This document shows, piece by piece, positions 24,763-34,793 of a stretch of 50,881 nucleotides of DNA. Made by a program: the position numbers and the translations under genes. Position 1 is the stretch's first letter. Each line of letters begins with the position of its first letter. The stretch is from Verrucomicrobiales bacterium (GTDB lineage Bacteria; Verrucomicrobiota; Verrucomicrobiia; Verrucomicrobiales; DEV007): positions 14,474 through 65,354 of the forward strand of contig JARGOD010000006.1 of the NCBI GenBank assembly GCA_029210205.1, given 5' to 3'. Under the pieces are notes generated by a model. The model had not been told where the DNA came from, made no database searches, and saw nothing but the letters and a program-made list of their open reading frames with translations.

Positions 24763-25347
24763 ATGCTTCGCCAGATATCATACCGCTTGATCGCAGCCCT
24801 GTTGATTTCTTTTTGCACTGTCTCAGTGGCAGAAGAAGCGGGTGAATCGCTTTCATCGCTCAAGAAATTCGCGAACTCGACGCATCTGAAGCCGAGCGAA
24901 GACATTCTCGGAATGGTCGGTTTTTATGGAAATCCCGATCCTCCGCAATGGTTAATTCTGACTAATGTGGCGGAGAAAACCGGAGTTCTCAGAGAATCGG
25001 TTTTCGCAAAAGGCAAAGTCGTGGCGGAGCGTAAGTTTAAAGTTCTACCTCATCAGGATCTCCCTCGTCTTCCGATCCCGCTGAAGAATCTCAAGGTTGG
25101 CTCGGAAGATGCCTTCGTTGTTGCCGAAGCAGCGGCAGTTGAAAAAAAGACGGCGTTCGATTCGGTCCATTATCAACTACGCTGTCGCGAAGCAGGGCAT
25201 GAGCCGGTCTGGATGTTGAGCCTGATAAACTCGTCGCAGGTTGTCGTAGGAGTCGTCTACATCTCTGCCAACTCCGGAGAGGTGCTCCGTGAATCCTGGC
25301 CGACAGTAAAAACTGAAAAGTTTGCGCCGCGGCTCACCGGAAGCTAA
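24763..25347 (+). CDS. Secreted protein of unknown function
   Basis: The 194-residue protein has a signal peptide (LIAALLISFCTVSVA) and a mostly beta-rich mature part. The C-terminal segment YQLRCREAGHEPVWMLSL... VYISANSGEVLRESW has an internal pattern reminiscent of PepSY-like repeats, in which a strand is followed by a short D/N-x-G turn. No family recognised. It is convergent with the phosphatase gene with 8 bases between stops. Confidence 0.65.
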   Translation: MLRQISYRLIAALLISFCTVSVAEEAGESLSSLKKFANSTHLKPSEDILGMVGFYGNPDPPQWLILTNVAEKTGVLRESVFAKGKVVAERKFKVLPHQDLPRLPIPLKNLKVGSEDAFVVAEAAAVEKKTAFDSVHYQLRCREAGHEPVWMLSLINSSQVVVGVVYISANSGEVLRESWPTVKTEKFAPRLTGS

Positions 25348-25355
25348 CCGCTTTT

Positions 25356-26744
25356 TCAGACGAAGGGTCCGGTTATCGCAAAGGTGATACCCGGGTTCTG
25401 GATGTTCACAAAAAGTGTCGAGCCTTCCGGACTGAAGCAAACCCCGGTGAGCTCTCCTTCGCTGACGCGGTTGCGGGCAAAGGTGAACATTTCCCCGTCG
25501 CGGGTAACCCCACGAACTTTATTGGTGCCCGAGGTGTCTTCGCAAATGTAGAGGTGCCCGTTTGGAGCGACGGTGATGTTGTCCGCATTGTTGAGGAGGT
25601 CGGTGTTGTTCGGCTCAAGGTAGAGTTCGAGTTCCCCCGGAGCGGAACCTTCCTCTGCGGTTCCTTCGTGAGGACTCGGGAAATAGCGGAAAATTTGTCC
25701 GAGCCTCTTCGCTCCGCCATCGGTGCAGGCCCAGTAGATGCTTTCTTCGCCGACCTGCGCGGCGCTGCCGTGCCACATGCCTTCGGCGCGGGAGAAAATG
25801 ACAGCTCCCTTCGCGGTTGCCTGAAGGCGGAGGTCATCCTTCGGGGAGGTGACGTCGTTGAGTTTTACCCATTCGACGGCGACACGTTTCCCGGTGGGAA
25901 AGGACGATTTTCCTCCGGGCCAGTTCCGTGTGTCATGGTCTCCAGCTTCCTTGATTTTAAGAGCCTCGAGGCGACCGCCTTCGATTAGCTTTCCGGGCTG
26001 GTTCGGGATAAAACGATAGATCACGCCGTCGTTCCGGTCTTCAGTGAGATAGACAATCCCGCTGTTCGGGTCAACCGCGACGGCTTCGTGGCGGAAACGC
26101 CCCATCGCTTTGAGAGGGACGGGTTCGGCGAGCTTTGTTTTAGCGGAGGCCGGAACTTCGAAGGCGTAGCCATGGAAGGCCCCCCACTGACTGGTCATGT
26201 CGGCGGGTTCTTCACAGGTAATCCAGGTGTTCCAGGGAGTCGGGCCTCCGGCGCAGTTCCGATCTGTGCCAATGAGGGAGAGATACTGGTTCGCGACTTT
26301 TCCCGTTGCTACATCATAGACAAGCGTGGTCGTGCCTCCAACGAAAGGCTGCGCCCCGAAGCGTCCGGCGTCATAAGCCTGTTCCCGTGACATTCCATCG
26401 GGGAGGCGTGAGTTGTCCTCGAAGGGACCCATTTTAAATCCGCTGTGCCCGATTTCATGATTTCGGATCAGGGCCATCTTGTTTTTTCCAAGATCGAAAG
26501 TCGCCATGCCGTCAGGTGCCCCGGGGACGAGAAAGCCATCATTCATGCGATCTCCGGTTCGCGAGAGGACCTGATATTGAAATCCCTTTGGAAGATCGAG
26601 AAGTCCGTCGGGGTCTTTCATCAACTTGCCGTAGCTGAATTGATCATCCGCCTGCAAGTCGCCGGAGAGGAAATGATTTAAGCCGAGGAAGCCGGAAGTG
26701 ACCGCCGCAGAGTGAGTGAGAAAGGAGCGTCGTGACTGGATCAT
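25356..26744 (-). CDS. PhoX-family (DUF839) phosphatase, Tat-exported
   Basis: The 462-residue protein starts with a twin-arginine signal (SRRSFLTHSAAV) and has the PhoX beta-propeller patterns: LIRNHEIGHSGF, a CAGGPTPWNTWITCEE segment, and GHLYICEDTSGTNKV near the end. PhoX enzymes are Ca/Fe-dependent alkaline phosphatases or related esterases that release phosphate outside the cell. The two cysteines expected for iron coordination lie in the CAGG/TCEE segment. No Pho-box is recognisable by eye upstream. It diverges from metY over 120 bases. Confidence 0.85.
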   Translation of the reverse strand: MIQSRRSFLTHSAAVTSGFLGLNHFLSGDLQADDQFSYGKLMKDPDGLLDLPKGFQYQVLSRTGDRMNDGFLVPGAPDGMATFDLGKNKMALIRNHEIGHSGFKMGPFEDNSRLPDGMSREQAYDAGRFGAQPFVGGTTTLVYDVATGKVANQYLSLIGTDRNCAGGPTPWNTWITCEEPADMTSQWGAFHGYAFEVPASAKTKLAEPVPLKAMGRFRHEAVAVDPNSGIVYLTEDRNDGVIYRFIPNQPGKLIEGGRLEALKIKEAGDHDTRNWPGGKSSFPTGKRVAVEWVKLNDVTSPKDDLRLQATAKGAVIFSRAEGMWHGSAAQVGEESIYWACTDGGAKRLGQIFRYFPSPHEGTAEEGSAPGELELYLEPNNTDLLNNADNITVAPNGHLYICEDTSGTNKVRGVTRDGEMFTFARNRVSEGELTGVCFSPEGSTLFVNIQNPGITFAITGPFV

Positions 26745-26864
26745 TTCCTACCTTAACGTATTGCATTCGCGGGATCGCTAGAAATTCTGTGACTGATTCG
26801 TGCTAAACGGCCCGCTTTGACTTGCAAGGCGCACCCTGTTTTGAGAGGTTCGCAGCCTCACTTT

Positions 26865-28148
26865 ATGAAAATCGAAACTATCTGCCTCCACGGTGGTCAT
26901 CAGCCTGATGCCGTCACCAACTCACGTGCCGTCCCCGTTTACCGCACGAGCTCCTTCGTCTTCAACTCCACTGAGCATGCCGCGAATCTTTTCGCGCTGA
27001 AGGAGTTGGGCAACATCTACACACGCCTCATGAATCCGACAACGGATGTGCTTGAGAAGCGGGTCTGCCTCCTTGAGGGCGCTCCTGAGATGGGTGGCCT
27101 CGGTCTCGCATCCGGAACAGCAGGAGTCTTCAACACGATCATCAATCTCGCGAAAGCTGGGGACAATATTGTCTCAGCGCGAAATCTCTACGGCGGTACC
27201 TACACGCAGTTCAACGACATTCTCCCTGCTCTCGGCATCACCGTGAAATTCGTCGATTCGCAGGATCCCAATGCCTTCGCGGAAGCCATCGACGACAATA
27301 CCCGGGCGCTTTTCTGTGAGTCCGTTTCCAACCCAGCGCTCGAAGTTACGGATCTCAAAGCGGTCGCTGACGTTGCTCATGAAAACGGATTGCCACTCGT
27401 GGTTGATTCCACTTTTTCGACACCTTACCTGACCCGACCGATTGATCATGGGGCCGACATTGTGATCCACTCCCTCACGAAGTGGATGGGTGGCCACGGA
27501 GCCGGGATCGGTGGTGTCGTCGTCGATTCCGGAAAGTTCAACTGGGCGGGTGGACGCCACCCGCTTTACGATGAGCCGGACAATTCCTACCACGGCCTCC
27601 GGTGGGGGCATGACCTTCCTGAGCCGCTCGCTCCGCTCGCTTTCATTCTTCGGATGCGGACGGTGCCTCTGAGAAACCTGGGGGCGTGCATCGCACCCGA
27701 CAATTCATGGTTTCTCCTTCAGGGAATCGAAACGCTTCCTCTCCGCATGGAGCGCCACTGCGACAACTCGCTCGCCGTCGCGAAGCATCTTCAAGCGAAT
27801 GATAAAGTGGAGTGGGTTCGCTATCCCGGTCTTGAGACGGATTCTGAGTATGAAAAAAATCAGAAATACCTCGATGGCAAAGGCGGTGCCATGGTTGTCT
27901 TCAGCATCAAGGGCGGTGCCGAAGCGGGGCAGAAATTCATCGAAAGTCTCGGTCTCTTTTCCCATCTCGCGAACGTGGGCGACGCCAAGTCTCTCGCGAT
28001 TCACCCGGCAACGACGACTCATTCACAGATGAATGAAGAGCAGCAGGCTGCCGGCGGAATCACTCCCGGGATGATCCGTCTCTCCGTCGGCATTGAGAAT
28101 ATCGACGACATTCTCGCTGATCTCGATCAAGCGATTGCATCGGCCTGA
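26865..28148 (+). CDS. metY: O-acetylhomoserine sulfhydrylase (Cys/Met metabolism PLP enzyme)
   Basis: The 427-residue PLP enzyme joins sulfide to O-acetylhomoserine to give homocysteine. PLP lysine Lys206 is in [10 protein letters not shown], Asp181 in [10 protein letters not shown], and the YxR pair in IYTRLMNPT. It has the long-form insertion with [12 protein letters not shown] after the lysine, typical of MetY rather than the shorter cystathionine enzymes. The start is ATG 26865; a TTG 48 bases upstream adds a region with no family match. It stands alone, convergent with the desaturase fusion. Confidence 0.9.
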   Translation: MKIETICLHGGHQPDAVTNSRAVPVYRTSSFVFNSTEHAANLFALKELGNIYTRLMNPTTDVLEKRVCLLEGAPEMGGLGLASGTAGVFNTIINLAKAGDNIVSARNLYGGTYTQFNDILPALGITVKFVDSQDPNAFAEAIDDNTRALFCESVSNPALEVTDLKAVADVAHENGLPLVVDSTFSTPYLTRPIDHGADIVIHSLTKWMGGHGAGIGGVVVDSGKFNWAGGRHPLYDEPDNSYHGLRWGHDLPEPLAPLAFILRMRTVPLRNLGACIAPDNSWFLLQGIETLPLRMERHCDNSLAVAKHLQANDKVEWVRYPGLETDSEYEKNQKYLDGKGGAMVVFSIKGGAEAGQKFIESLGLFSHLANVGDAKSLAIHPATTTHSQMNEEQQAAGGITPGMIRLSVGIENIDDILADLDQAIASA

Positions 28149-28159
28149 GAAGGTATCAG

Positions 28160-30445
28160 TTAAAAGGCATCAAACGCAATTTGCTGCGGGGCGACTCCAA
28201 GTCCCGTGAGCATGTTGTTGCAGGCATCAATCATCATCGGCGGGCCGCAGAGGTAATACTCGACGGCTTCCGGTGAAGGATGATCTGCAATGTAGTGCTG
28301 ATGCACGACCTCATGAATGAAGCCGGTCTTGCCGCTCCATTCATCCTCCGGCAGCGGCTCGGAGAGAGCGAGGTGAAAGTCGAAGTTCGGATGTTTCTCC
28401 GCGAGTTCAGAGAAGTAGTCCTCGTAAAAAATTTCCTGCTTTGAGCGGGCCCCATACCAGAAGCTGATCTTTCGAGCCGTCTTTGCGTTTTCAAAGAGAT
28501 GACTCAGATGCGCCCGCAGTGGGGCCATCCCGGCACCGCCGCCGATGTAGACCATCTCCTTTTGGGAAGGCTTGATGTGAAAATCGCCGAAGGATCCGGT
28601 CGCGGTGACGAAGTCACCGGGCGCCAGCGAATAGACATAACTCGACCCGACACCGGGAGAGCAGTCCTGTCCGGGTGGTGGCATCGCGATGCGCACGTTG
28701 AACTTAACGACACCCTCCTTTGCCGGGTTGTTTGCGATGGAGTAGTTGTTCCTCCGCGCTCCTTCCGGATTCTTCGCTGCAAGGTCGAAAAGGTGATGCG
28801 TGTTCCACACCGAAGCGAAAGGTTCGGGTACCGTGAGTTGATCAAAAGAGATCCTGTCGTAAGGCGGGATGTCGATCTGGAGGTAGTCGCCCGGAGTAAA
28901 GTTTAATGACGTGTCAGGATTGAGTGGTTCCAAGGTCAGCTCCGTGATGAAAGTCGCGACGCGCCGATTTTCGACGACGCGAAATTCAAAAGTAGATTCC
29001 TCTTTTGCACCCGCCCCTCCCGCGTTCTCGATATTCAAATGGAGGCGACCGTTTCGTTCTTTGATCGGATAAGTTGCGAGTCCCCGGCAGATCGGGGTTC
29101 GCGCGGGTGAGCCATCAACGAGATTGAAGCGCCCATTGTGCTTCGGGCACTCGACGATTTTGCCTTTCACGAGCCCGCCCGCGAGGTGGGTGTTGCCGTG
29201 GGTGCAGACCCCGTCGGTGGCGTGGAGACGGTTTTCGTCGTCCCGATAGAGCGCGTAGGTTCGGTTGCCGTGGTCAAAGCGAATCATATCCTCTCTGCCG
29301 AGATCGGCGCCGGCGCAGACTTCGATCCAGCCATCAGGATCCGGCTTCGCTTCGGAGACAGGATCCTGATTCGTCGATGCTGCGCGCGCGGAATCAGGAA
29401 GGGTTCGCTTTGCATGATAGCCCGGATCTTTGACCTGTCGTCGCAGTGTCGGAATGATCTCCTTCCAGCATGAAAAGAGCGAAGGATAGACAGCGGGACA
29501 ATCGTCTTTGATTGCTTCATGCAGGGCCGGGACCGCATGATAGGGGACGAGCGGGAACATGTGATGTTCGACATGGTAGTTCATGTTCCAGTAGAGGAAA
29601 CTGTTCACGATATTCGTGGTGAATGTCCGGCAGTTGAGCCGATGATCGAGGACGTTCTCGGCGAGGCCGGTGTGCTGGGTCAGTCCGTAGACCAGCATCA
29701 ACCAGGTGCCAAAGAGATGCGGCAGGCCAACGTAAAAGAGAGGGAGGAAGCTTGTCGTCGCAATCGCGAGACCCATCACGATTAAATAGATGCCGAGATG
29801 AATTCGCGCGGTGAGGAATACTTTCGAATACTCGGACTCGGGGATGAATGTTTTCTCCGACTCCTGCAGGCTCCCAAGCGCATGCAGAGAAAGCCGACTG
29901 AAGTAATCGGGGTAAGTCTTGAGCGCGAATAGCGAGAGAAACAGCCCTTTGATATCCGGCGGTCGAGGCACCGCAATCTCCGGGTCGCGCCCGACGATGA
30001 TGGTGTCGCTGTGATGACGGTTGTGCGACCAGCGCCAGACGACGCCCTCGCGCATGACCATGAAGGAGGCGATCTCGTAAAGAGCGTTATTCATCCAGTC
30101 CGAGCGAAAGGCGGTCCCGTGTCCTGCCTCGTGCCAGCGCGCGTCGGCGGTGGAGGCATAAAGTGCCGCGTAGATGAGGTAGGGAATCACGACCCATGCG
30201 GTGTCTTTGAGAAGAAAAGTGAGGTAGCCGAATCCGAGAATGAGGCCGAACCAGATCAGGGTGTCGCGAATCGCAGGACCATTCCGTCGCACGAGAAGTT
30301 TTCGCATCGTTTCCCGCGGGACCTGACATTGATACCAATCGGCTTCGGCTAGACCAAGGCTGATCGCTCTGTCTGAGTTTTTCCGGTTCAGGCGATAGTC
30401 CTTGATCAGTGCCAGTGGCACCTGCGGCTCTTCGAGTTCATTCAT
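28160..30445 (-). CDS. Fusion of membrane fatty-acid desaturase, Rieske ferredoxin and NADH reductase
   Basis: A single 761-residue chain holds three modules. Residues 1-345: a membrane desaturase/hydroxylase with the three di-iron boxes HEAGH (105-109), HNRHH (141-145) and HVEHH (291-295). Residues 370-475: a Rieske [2Fe-2S] ferredoxin with CTH (414-416) and CPKH (433-436). Residues 485-761: a flavin reductase of the NqrF/ferredoxin-reductase type with RRNNYS (FAD), GGGAGMAP (635-642) and CGPP (733-736, NAD). The modules correspond to MocD, MocE and MocF of rhizopine catabolism, normally three genes. The protein would carry electrons from NAD(P)H to its own di-iron site. The substrate is unknown. 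Confidence 0.9.
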   Translation of the reverse strand: MNELEEPQVPLALIKDYRLNRKNSDRAISLGLAEADWYQCQVPRETMRKLLVRRNGPAIRDTLIWFGLILGFGYLTFLLKDTAWVVIPYLIYAALYASTADARWHEAGHGTAFRSDWMNNALYEIASFMVMREGVVWRWSHNRHHSDTIIVGRDPEIAVPRPPDIKGLFLSLFALKTYPDYFSRLSLHALGSLQESEKTFIPESEYSKVFLTARIHLGIYLIVMGLAIATTSFLPLFYVGLPHLFGTWLMLVYGLTQHTGLAENVLDHRLNCRTFTTNIVNSFLYWNMNYHVEHHMFPLVPYHAVPALHEAIKDDCPAVYPSLFSCWKEIIPTLRRQVKDPGYHAKRTLPDSARAASTNQDPVSEAKPDPDGWIEVCAGADLGREDMIRFDHGNRTYALYRDDENRLHATDGVCTHGNTHLAGGLVKGKIVECPKHNGRFNLVDGSPARTPICRGLATYPIKERNGRLHLNIENAGGAGAKEESTFEFRVVENRRVATFITELTLEPLNPDTSLNFTPGDYLQIDIPPYDRISFDQLTVPEPFASVWNTHHLFDLAAKNPEGARRNNYSIANNPAKEGVVKFNVRIAMPPPGQDCSPGVGSSYVYSLAPGDFVTATGSFGDFHIKPSQKEMVYIGGGAGMAPLRAHLSHLFENAKTARKISFWYGARSKQEIFYEDYFSELAEKHPNFDFHLALSEPLPEDEWSGKTGFIHEVVHQHYIADHPSPEAVEYYLCGPPMMIDACNNMLTGLGVAPQQIAFDAF

Positions 30446-30453
30446 GGGGCAGA

Positions 30454-30497
30454 ACTAAACAGGGTTAGGTCACTGACTAAACAGGGTTGAGTCGGTG
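30454..30497. repeat. Short tandem 22-bp direct repeat
   Basis: Two copies of a 22-bp unit (30454-30475, 30476-30497) share their first 13 bases exactly (ACTAAACAGGGTT) and 18 of 22 overall. The second lies across the end of the aldose epimerase coding region; the first lies in the 24-base gap before the desaturase start. It may be a small slippage duplication or a pair of regulator sites. Confidence 0.6.
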
Positions 30498-31558
30498 GAG
30501 AAATGATAAACGGTGATCGAGGTTTGAGGCGTGTCAGGATGGACGAGGATGCTTCCAAATTCTCCCGGAGTGTTCGCCTGCGGGTAGCCTTCGCATTCGA
30601 GGCAGAGCCCGCTGAAGCCTGGGTAGCGGTGCCCCGATTTTCCAGTGAGGGAGCCGTCGAGAGAGACGGAGGTGTAGAGCTGCAGGCAGGGAAGGTCGCT
30701 CGAGACGCGAAGGACGCGCCCGCTGTCCTGATCGCGCACGGTGGCGACAGGGCGTAGCGTCGGAGATTCGCCGAGCCAGTAGAGATCGCCGTGCTTCTGA
30801 AACAGCCCGGAGATCGCTTCGTGGAGAGGCTTGGGTTGACGGAAATCAGCGGCGCTCCCTTCGGCCGATTTCACTGAGCCGAGAAGGGTCATGTCTTTAT
30901 CGACGCTGAAGATCTGACCGCTTTCTATCTGCAGCTCGTGTCCGTGGATTGTGCTGCTGCCTTCGCCGGTAAGATTGAAGTAAGAGTGCTGTGTCAGGCT
31001 GATTGGGGTGATCCGGTCGGTGCGGGCTTCCGTTTCAAAGATGAGTTCGTTGGCTTCGGTGAGGGTGTAGCGAGCCGTCAAATCGACTGCGCCGGGATAG
31101 CCGTTCTCACGATGTGGGCTGTGACAGCGGAGCTCGAGTGAGGGGGCTTTGTCAGGACGATGGAGAGCGATTGCTTTCCACACCTTTCGGTCAATCGAGT
31201 TCGGACCGCCGTGAAGGTGATTCGGAGGATCATTGCAATCGAGGGAAAAAGACTCCTCGCCGACTTCGAGCCTACCCCCGGCAACTCTCCCTGCGATCCG
31301 TCCGACAACCGCCCCGAAGTAAGGATGATCGCCGAGGTATTTCTCAAGGGTGTCGAAGCCGAGAACGATATCGGCTCGCGATCCATCCTCGTCGGGAGTG
31401 AGGAGGCGGGTCACGATGCCGCCGTAGGTGATGATCTCGACTTCAAGACCGCCGGGGTTTTTTAGTGTCCATGCCTCTACCACCGTCCCGTCACGCAACT
31501 CGCCGAAGGGGCGCGAGGAGATCACGGGGTCAAAAGGCGATGAGGGCTTCTTTTTCAT
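30470..31558 (-). CDS. galM: Aldose 1-epimerase
   Basis: The 362-residue protein has the GalM patterns: TYGGIVTRL, NHLHGG (His of the active site), QHSYFNLTG (catalytic acid His) and LCLECEGYPQ (catalytic base Glu). It interconverts alpha and beta anomers of aldoses, feeding sugar catabolism. It diverges from the AraC gene over 76 bases and could be its target. The desaturase fusion lies 24 bases downstream on the same strand. Confidence 0.9.
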   Translation of the reverse strand: MKKKPSSPFDPVISSRPFGELRDGTVVEAWTLKNPGGLEVEIITYGGIVTRLLTPDEDGSRADIVLGFDTLEKYLGDHPYFGAVVGRIAGRVAGGRLEVGEESFSLDCNDPPNHLHGGPNSIDRKVWKAIALHRPDKAPSLELRCHSPHRENGYPGAVDLTARYTLTEANELIFETEARTDRITPISLTQHSYFNLTGEGSSTIHGHELQIESGQIFSVDKDMTLLGSVKSAEGSAADFRQPKPLHEAISGLFQKHGDLYWLGESPTLRPVATVRDQDSGRVLRVSSDLPCLQLYTSVSLDGSLTGKSGHRYPGFSGLCLECEGYPQANTPGEFGSILVHPDTPQTSITVYHFSTDSTLFSQ

Positions 31559-31634
31559 GCACTTTGCATTTCAGTAAAAATATGAGCCGCTGTCCTCTCG
31601 CTATTGAGCCAATAGTTTGCAATATTTGTCCGAA

Positions 31635-32525
31635 ATGCTGGAAGATCTTCATATTGCCCCTCAATACGATGGCTTCATCTTTCTCGCCGATGCGACAAGG
31701 AATCCGCCCGTGCTGCGCCCGCACCGGCATGTCGAGTTGGAGCTGAATCTCGTCGTTCAGGGTTCGATTACTTACGTGCTGGGGACACGGCGTTTCACCT
31801 TTGAGAAAGGAGCGCTCCTCTGGCTCTTTCCATCGCAGCGGCATCAGCTCGTTGATCGCTCGGCTGACGCGCGGTATTTTGTCGCGGTTTTTAAGCCTGA
31901 GATGATCGATAAAGCCTGCCACAGTGATCGCTACGGGAGGATGCGGAACCCCCGGATCGGAGACGAGGAGGTGTTGAGTTCGACTCTTGAGAGCCGGGCT
32001 TTTCATCTCATTCAACAAAGTATGATGACGCTGCTCGATGATGGACTCGATGCCGATGTTCTCAACCGCGAGGCCGGTTTCGGGGTGAACGATGATTTCA
32101 GTTTTCAGCACGGTGATCCCGACTGGCTCAACGCGGGCCTGCGGCACTTGCTCTTGCTTTGCTGGCGCTTGCAGGCTGAGCCGGGGAAACGGAAAGGCGA
32201 GGGGCAGTTGCATCCTTCGATCCGCAAGGCGCTGGATCTCATGGGAAGAGCTGAGGAGTTCGGTCCGCTCGCCGAGTTGGCGAATCAGTGCGGCGTCAGT
32301 AGCGCCTATCTCAGTCGGACTTTTCACCAGCAGGTCGGCGTGACTCTGGTCCGGTATCGAAACTCGCTCCGGCTTTCACGGTTCTGGGAAAGATATCGTG
32401 GGCCGTCGCAGCGCACAATGATGGAGGCGGCCTTCGATGCCGGATTTGGAAGCTACGCGCAGTTCTTCCGCGTTTTTCAGGATGCCTATGGAACGGGCCC
32501 TCGCGAAATGCTGAAGCGCGAGTGA
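31635..32525 (+). CDS. AraC-family transcriptional regulator
   Basis: The roughly 296-residue protein has an N-terminal cupin-like sensor domain (PHRHVELELNLVVQGS) and a C-terminal double helix-turn-helix (SSAYLSRTFHQQVG, AFDAGFGSYAQFFRVFQ). The start is ATG 31635; a TTG 18 bases upstream is possible. Divergent placement beside galM suggests control of sugar use (inference). Its stop is one base from that of the convergent nuclease gene. Confidence 0.85.
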   Translation: MLEDLHIAPQYDGFIFLADATRNPPVLRPHRHVELELNLVVQGSITYVLGTRRFTFEKGALLWLFPSQRHQLVDRSADARYFVAVFKPEMIDKACHSDRYGRMRNPRIGDEEVLSSTLESRAFHLIQQSMMTLLDDGLDADVLNREAGFGVNDDFSFQHGDPDWLNAGLRHLLLLCWRLQAEPGKRKGEGQLHPSIRKALDLMGRAEEFGPLAELANQCGVSSAYLSRTFHQQVGVTLVRYRNSLRLSRFWERYRGPSQRTMMEAAFDAGFGSYAQFFRVFQDAYGTGPREMLKRE

Positions 32526-32526
32526 G

Positions 32527-34692
32527 TCAGGAATTTTCTCCGGAAAGTTCGAGCCGTCGCCGATTGATCTTCATGAGAATTTCGGCGGTTGCTTTGGCAT
32601 CGCAAAGGGCGCGGTGATGCGAGTCGAGCGTGATCCCGAATTCCCGGCAGAGATTTGCGAGACCATAGGATTTCAGGCCTGGAAAGACGCGTCGCGAGGT
32701 CACGACGGTGCACAGCGTCGGGCAGCGGAAGTCCTGCCCAATGCGCTCGAACTCAGCGCGGAGGAACCCATAGTCGAAGGTGGCACGATGTGCGGCAAAG
32801 ACCGCATCGCCGACAAACTCGCGAAACTCATCGGCGATGGCGTCGAAGGGCGGGGCGTCGGCGACCATCTCATCGGTGATTCCGGTGAGAGCGACAATCG
32901 CCTTCGGGATCTTCCGGCCTGGATTCACGAGGGTAGTCCATTCTTCGATGACCTGATTTCCTCGTAGTTTCACCGCTCCGATCTCGGTGACGCGATTCCA
33001 TGAGGCTTTGCTACCCGTCGTTTCAATGTCGACAACGACGTATTCCTGCTCGGGATCGACCGCCCATTGTACGGCTCCGATTTCAACCTCGAAACCGTTG
33101 CGGCGGAGTTGTTCGAGTCGGGTCAGTTGCTTCCGGCTGATCCGGTCGCCTTCGGTTTTGACTTCGATAAAGCGCAGCCCGTCCGGTCCGTGAACGATGA
33201 GGTCGGGAAAGCCGCTGCGATGGGCGCGATGATTTTCCGCCATGAGCCGAAGCATCATCGCAAGGCCTGCGGCCGGAGCGGTCTTGACGAGGAGAATCAC
33301 GATCTCCAGGGTCCCCGGAAACCAGGGAACGAGTGCGTTGGGGGTGCCTTCGTGCTTTTTCCAGGTCGCATCGATGAGCGCCACGCTCGAGTCGCGATCC
33401 GCAAGTGAGGCGAGGCGTTCTTCGATCCGGTCGCGATGGGTGGCAAAGAATTTGCCTGAGTCGAGTCCCCAGGGTTTTCGCTCGAACTCGTTGTGAATCG
33501 GAGCCCCGGATTCAAAGAGTAGATCCCAGAAGAGGAGGCCGAAGAGTTGCGACCAGACGAGATTCTCGGAGTGGAAGGCCGCTTCGCCCCTGCGCGTGAG
33601 GAAGGAAGCAACGCCCGCCTCCGGTCGGTCGCGGTTTGTTTCGTCGATCGTGAAGACAGTCGCACTACGGAGCAGTTCAGTAAGGCGTCCCACTTTTTTC
33701 TGCTGAAATTTCCGCTCGTAGAAATCCTCGGCAAAAAGCAGTTCCGCATCGCAGGAAGGATTCTCGATCATGCGGGTGAGTTCTGTTTTAGCTGTCTCCA
33801 AATCACCCTGCTGCACGAGGAGTCTCGCGGTCCGTTCGGTCGCGGGGAATTCGTCGGAGAATCGATAGACGCGAAGGGCACCGTCCTGCTCCCCGCAGCG
33901 TTCGAGTTCGCGACCTAACTGATGCACGGCACGATGGTAGAGGGTCGCGGACTCCGGATCGTCGAGCTTTGGCCACTGATGAATCGTCCCGGCCAGTTCG
34001 TGAACCGTTGCGGGATCAGGTGCGTCGAGAAGTGCGGCGATTTTCTGCAGGGAAAAGGCGGCGAGTGCGGCGTCCCGTGATTCAAATCGGCTTTGGAAAT
34101 CGGCCTGAAAGGGATTGCGCTGGATCAATCCGAGATCACGCAGAGCGAGTGCGGTGAGGCCGGAACTCAGCTTGCCGTAGTAGAGGAAAAAGAGATAGTC
34201 GAGGGCGTCAAGCTGGTCCTGAACGATGAAGCGAGTCGAGACGTTTTCATCGAAGCACTGTTCGAAAGTGACCTGTGTCTTGATCAGGGAAACGAGATCA
34301 CGTTTTTTTAAATTTGCCGGAACGGGGTCGTGGCTGTGCACTCGAGCGATTCTGAGAAGGTCTGGCCGAGTGTGGATCGCGAGGAGCTCCGACCAGTTAT
34401 CCGTTTGAGGAGGGCGGGTAAAGCCGGTCGCCTCGAGATCGGCAAGTGCGGCGGGGATGGAGCGGATCTCTTCGTAGTGCAGGTTGTCGCGCGAAAAGAT
34501 GCGTCCTTTGCGGTTCGCAAATCTCACGTAGAGGCATTGCGCGTCCGACGAAAGCGCGTCGAAATCGTGGATGAAGCGGTGATGTGATTCCTCGAGAAGG
34601 CTCTCCATTTGGTTGCGCACGAAGCGGAGCATCTCGTGAAAATGATCGAGATAGTAACGGGATTCGAGAACCTTGGGGGTGTTCGGTTGCAC
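32527..34692 (-). CDS. FAN1-type VRR nuclease fused to a DnaQ-type 3'-5' exonuclease
   Basis: The 721-residue protein starts with the FAN1 N-terminal region (ESRYYLDHF, then [15 protein letters not shown]) and a helical middle with TPR-like features, followed by a VRR-NUC domain (about 490-545) with SGFPDL (Asp497) and [11 protein letters not shown] (Glu510, Lys512). It continues without a break into a DEDDh exonuclease: DIETTG (Asp555, Glu557), HRATFD (Asp640) and HHRALCDA (Asp698). FAN1 cuts branched DNA at crosslinks; the added exonuclease could trim the ends. The start codon is GTG at 34692, supported by the conserved YYLxHF just inside it. It diverges from the ABC ATPase gene. Confidence 0.85.
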   Translation of the reverse strand: MQPNTPKVLESRYYLDHFHEMLRFVRNQMESLLEESHHRFIHDFDALSSDAQCLYVRFANRKGRIFSRDNLHYEEIRSIPAALADLEATGFTRPPQTDNWSELLAIHTRPDLLRIARVHSHDPVPANLKKRDLVSLIKTQVTFEQCFDENVSTRFIVQDQLDALDYLFFLYYGKLSSGLTALALRDLGLIQRNPFQADFQSRFESRDAALAAFSLQKIAALLDAPDPATVHELAGTIHQWPKLDDPESATLYHRAVHQLGRELERCGEQDGALRVYRFSDEFPATERTARLLVQQGDLETAKTELTRMIENPSCDAELLFAEDFYERKFQQKKVGRLTELLRSATVFTIDETNRDRPEAGVASFLTRRGEAAFHSENLVWSQLFGLLFWDLLFESGAPIHNEFERKPWGLDSGKFFATHRDRIEERLASLADRDSSVALIDATWKKHEGTPNALVPWFPGTLEIVILLVKTAPAAGLAMMLRLMAENHRAHRSGFPDLIVHGPDGLRFIEVKTEGDRISRKQLTRLEQLRRNGFEVEIGAVQWAVDPEQEYVVVDIETTGSKASWNRVTEIGAVKLRGNQVIEEWTTLVNPGRKIPKAIVALTGITDEMVADAPPFDAIADEFREFVGDAVFAAHRATFDYGFLRAEFERIGQDFRCPTLCTVVTSRRVFPGLKSYGLANLCREFGITLDSHHRALCDAKATAEILMKINRRRLELSGENS

Positions 34693-34793
34693 AAGGGTTG
34701 ATCATAGTCGGATTTTTGACAGATAACAAATGGAGGGGGCTGATCGCTTCCGAAAAAGAGTGGCAGCGAGAGCCGCATTTGGTAGCGTGCGGA

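Noticed and set aside
26745..26864. SAM-II-like riboswitch before metY
   Set aside because: A short stretch (CGTATTGCA) recalls SAM-II sequences, but the required upstream pairing arm is not seen and the order of elements does not fit.
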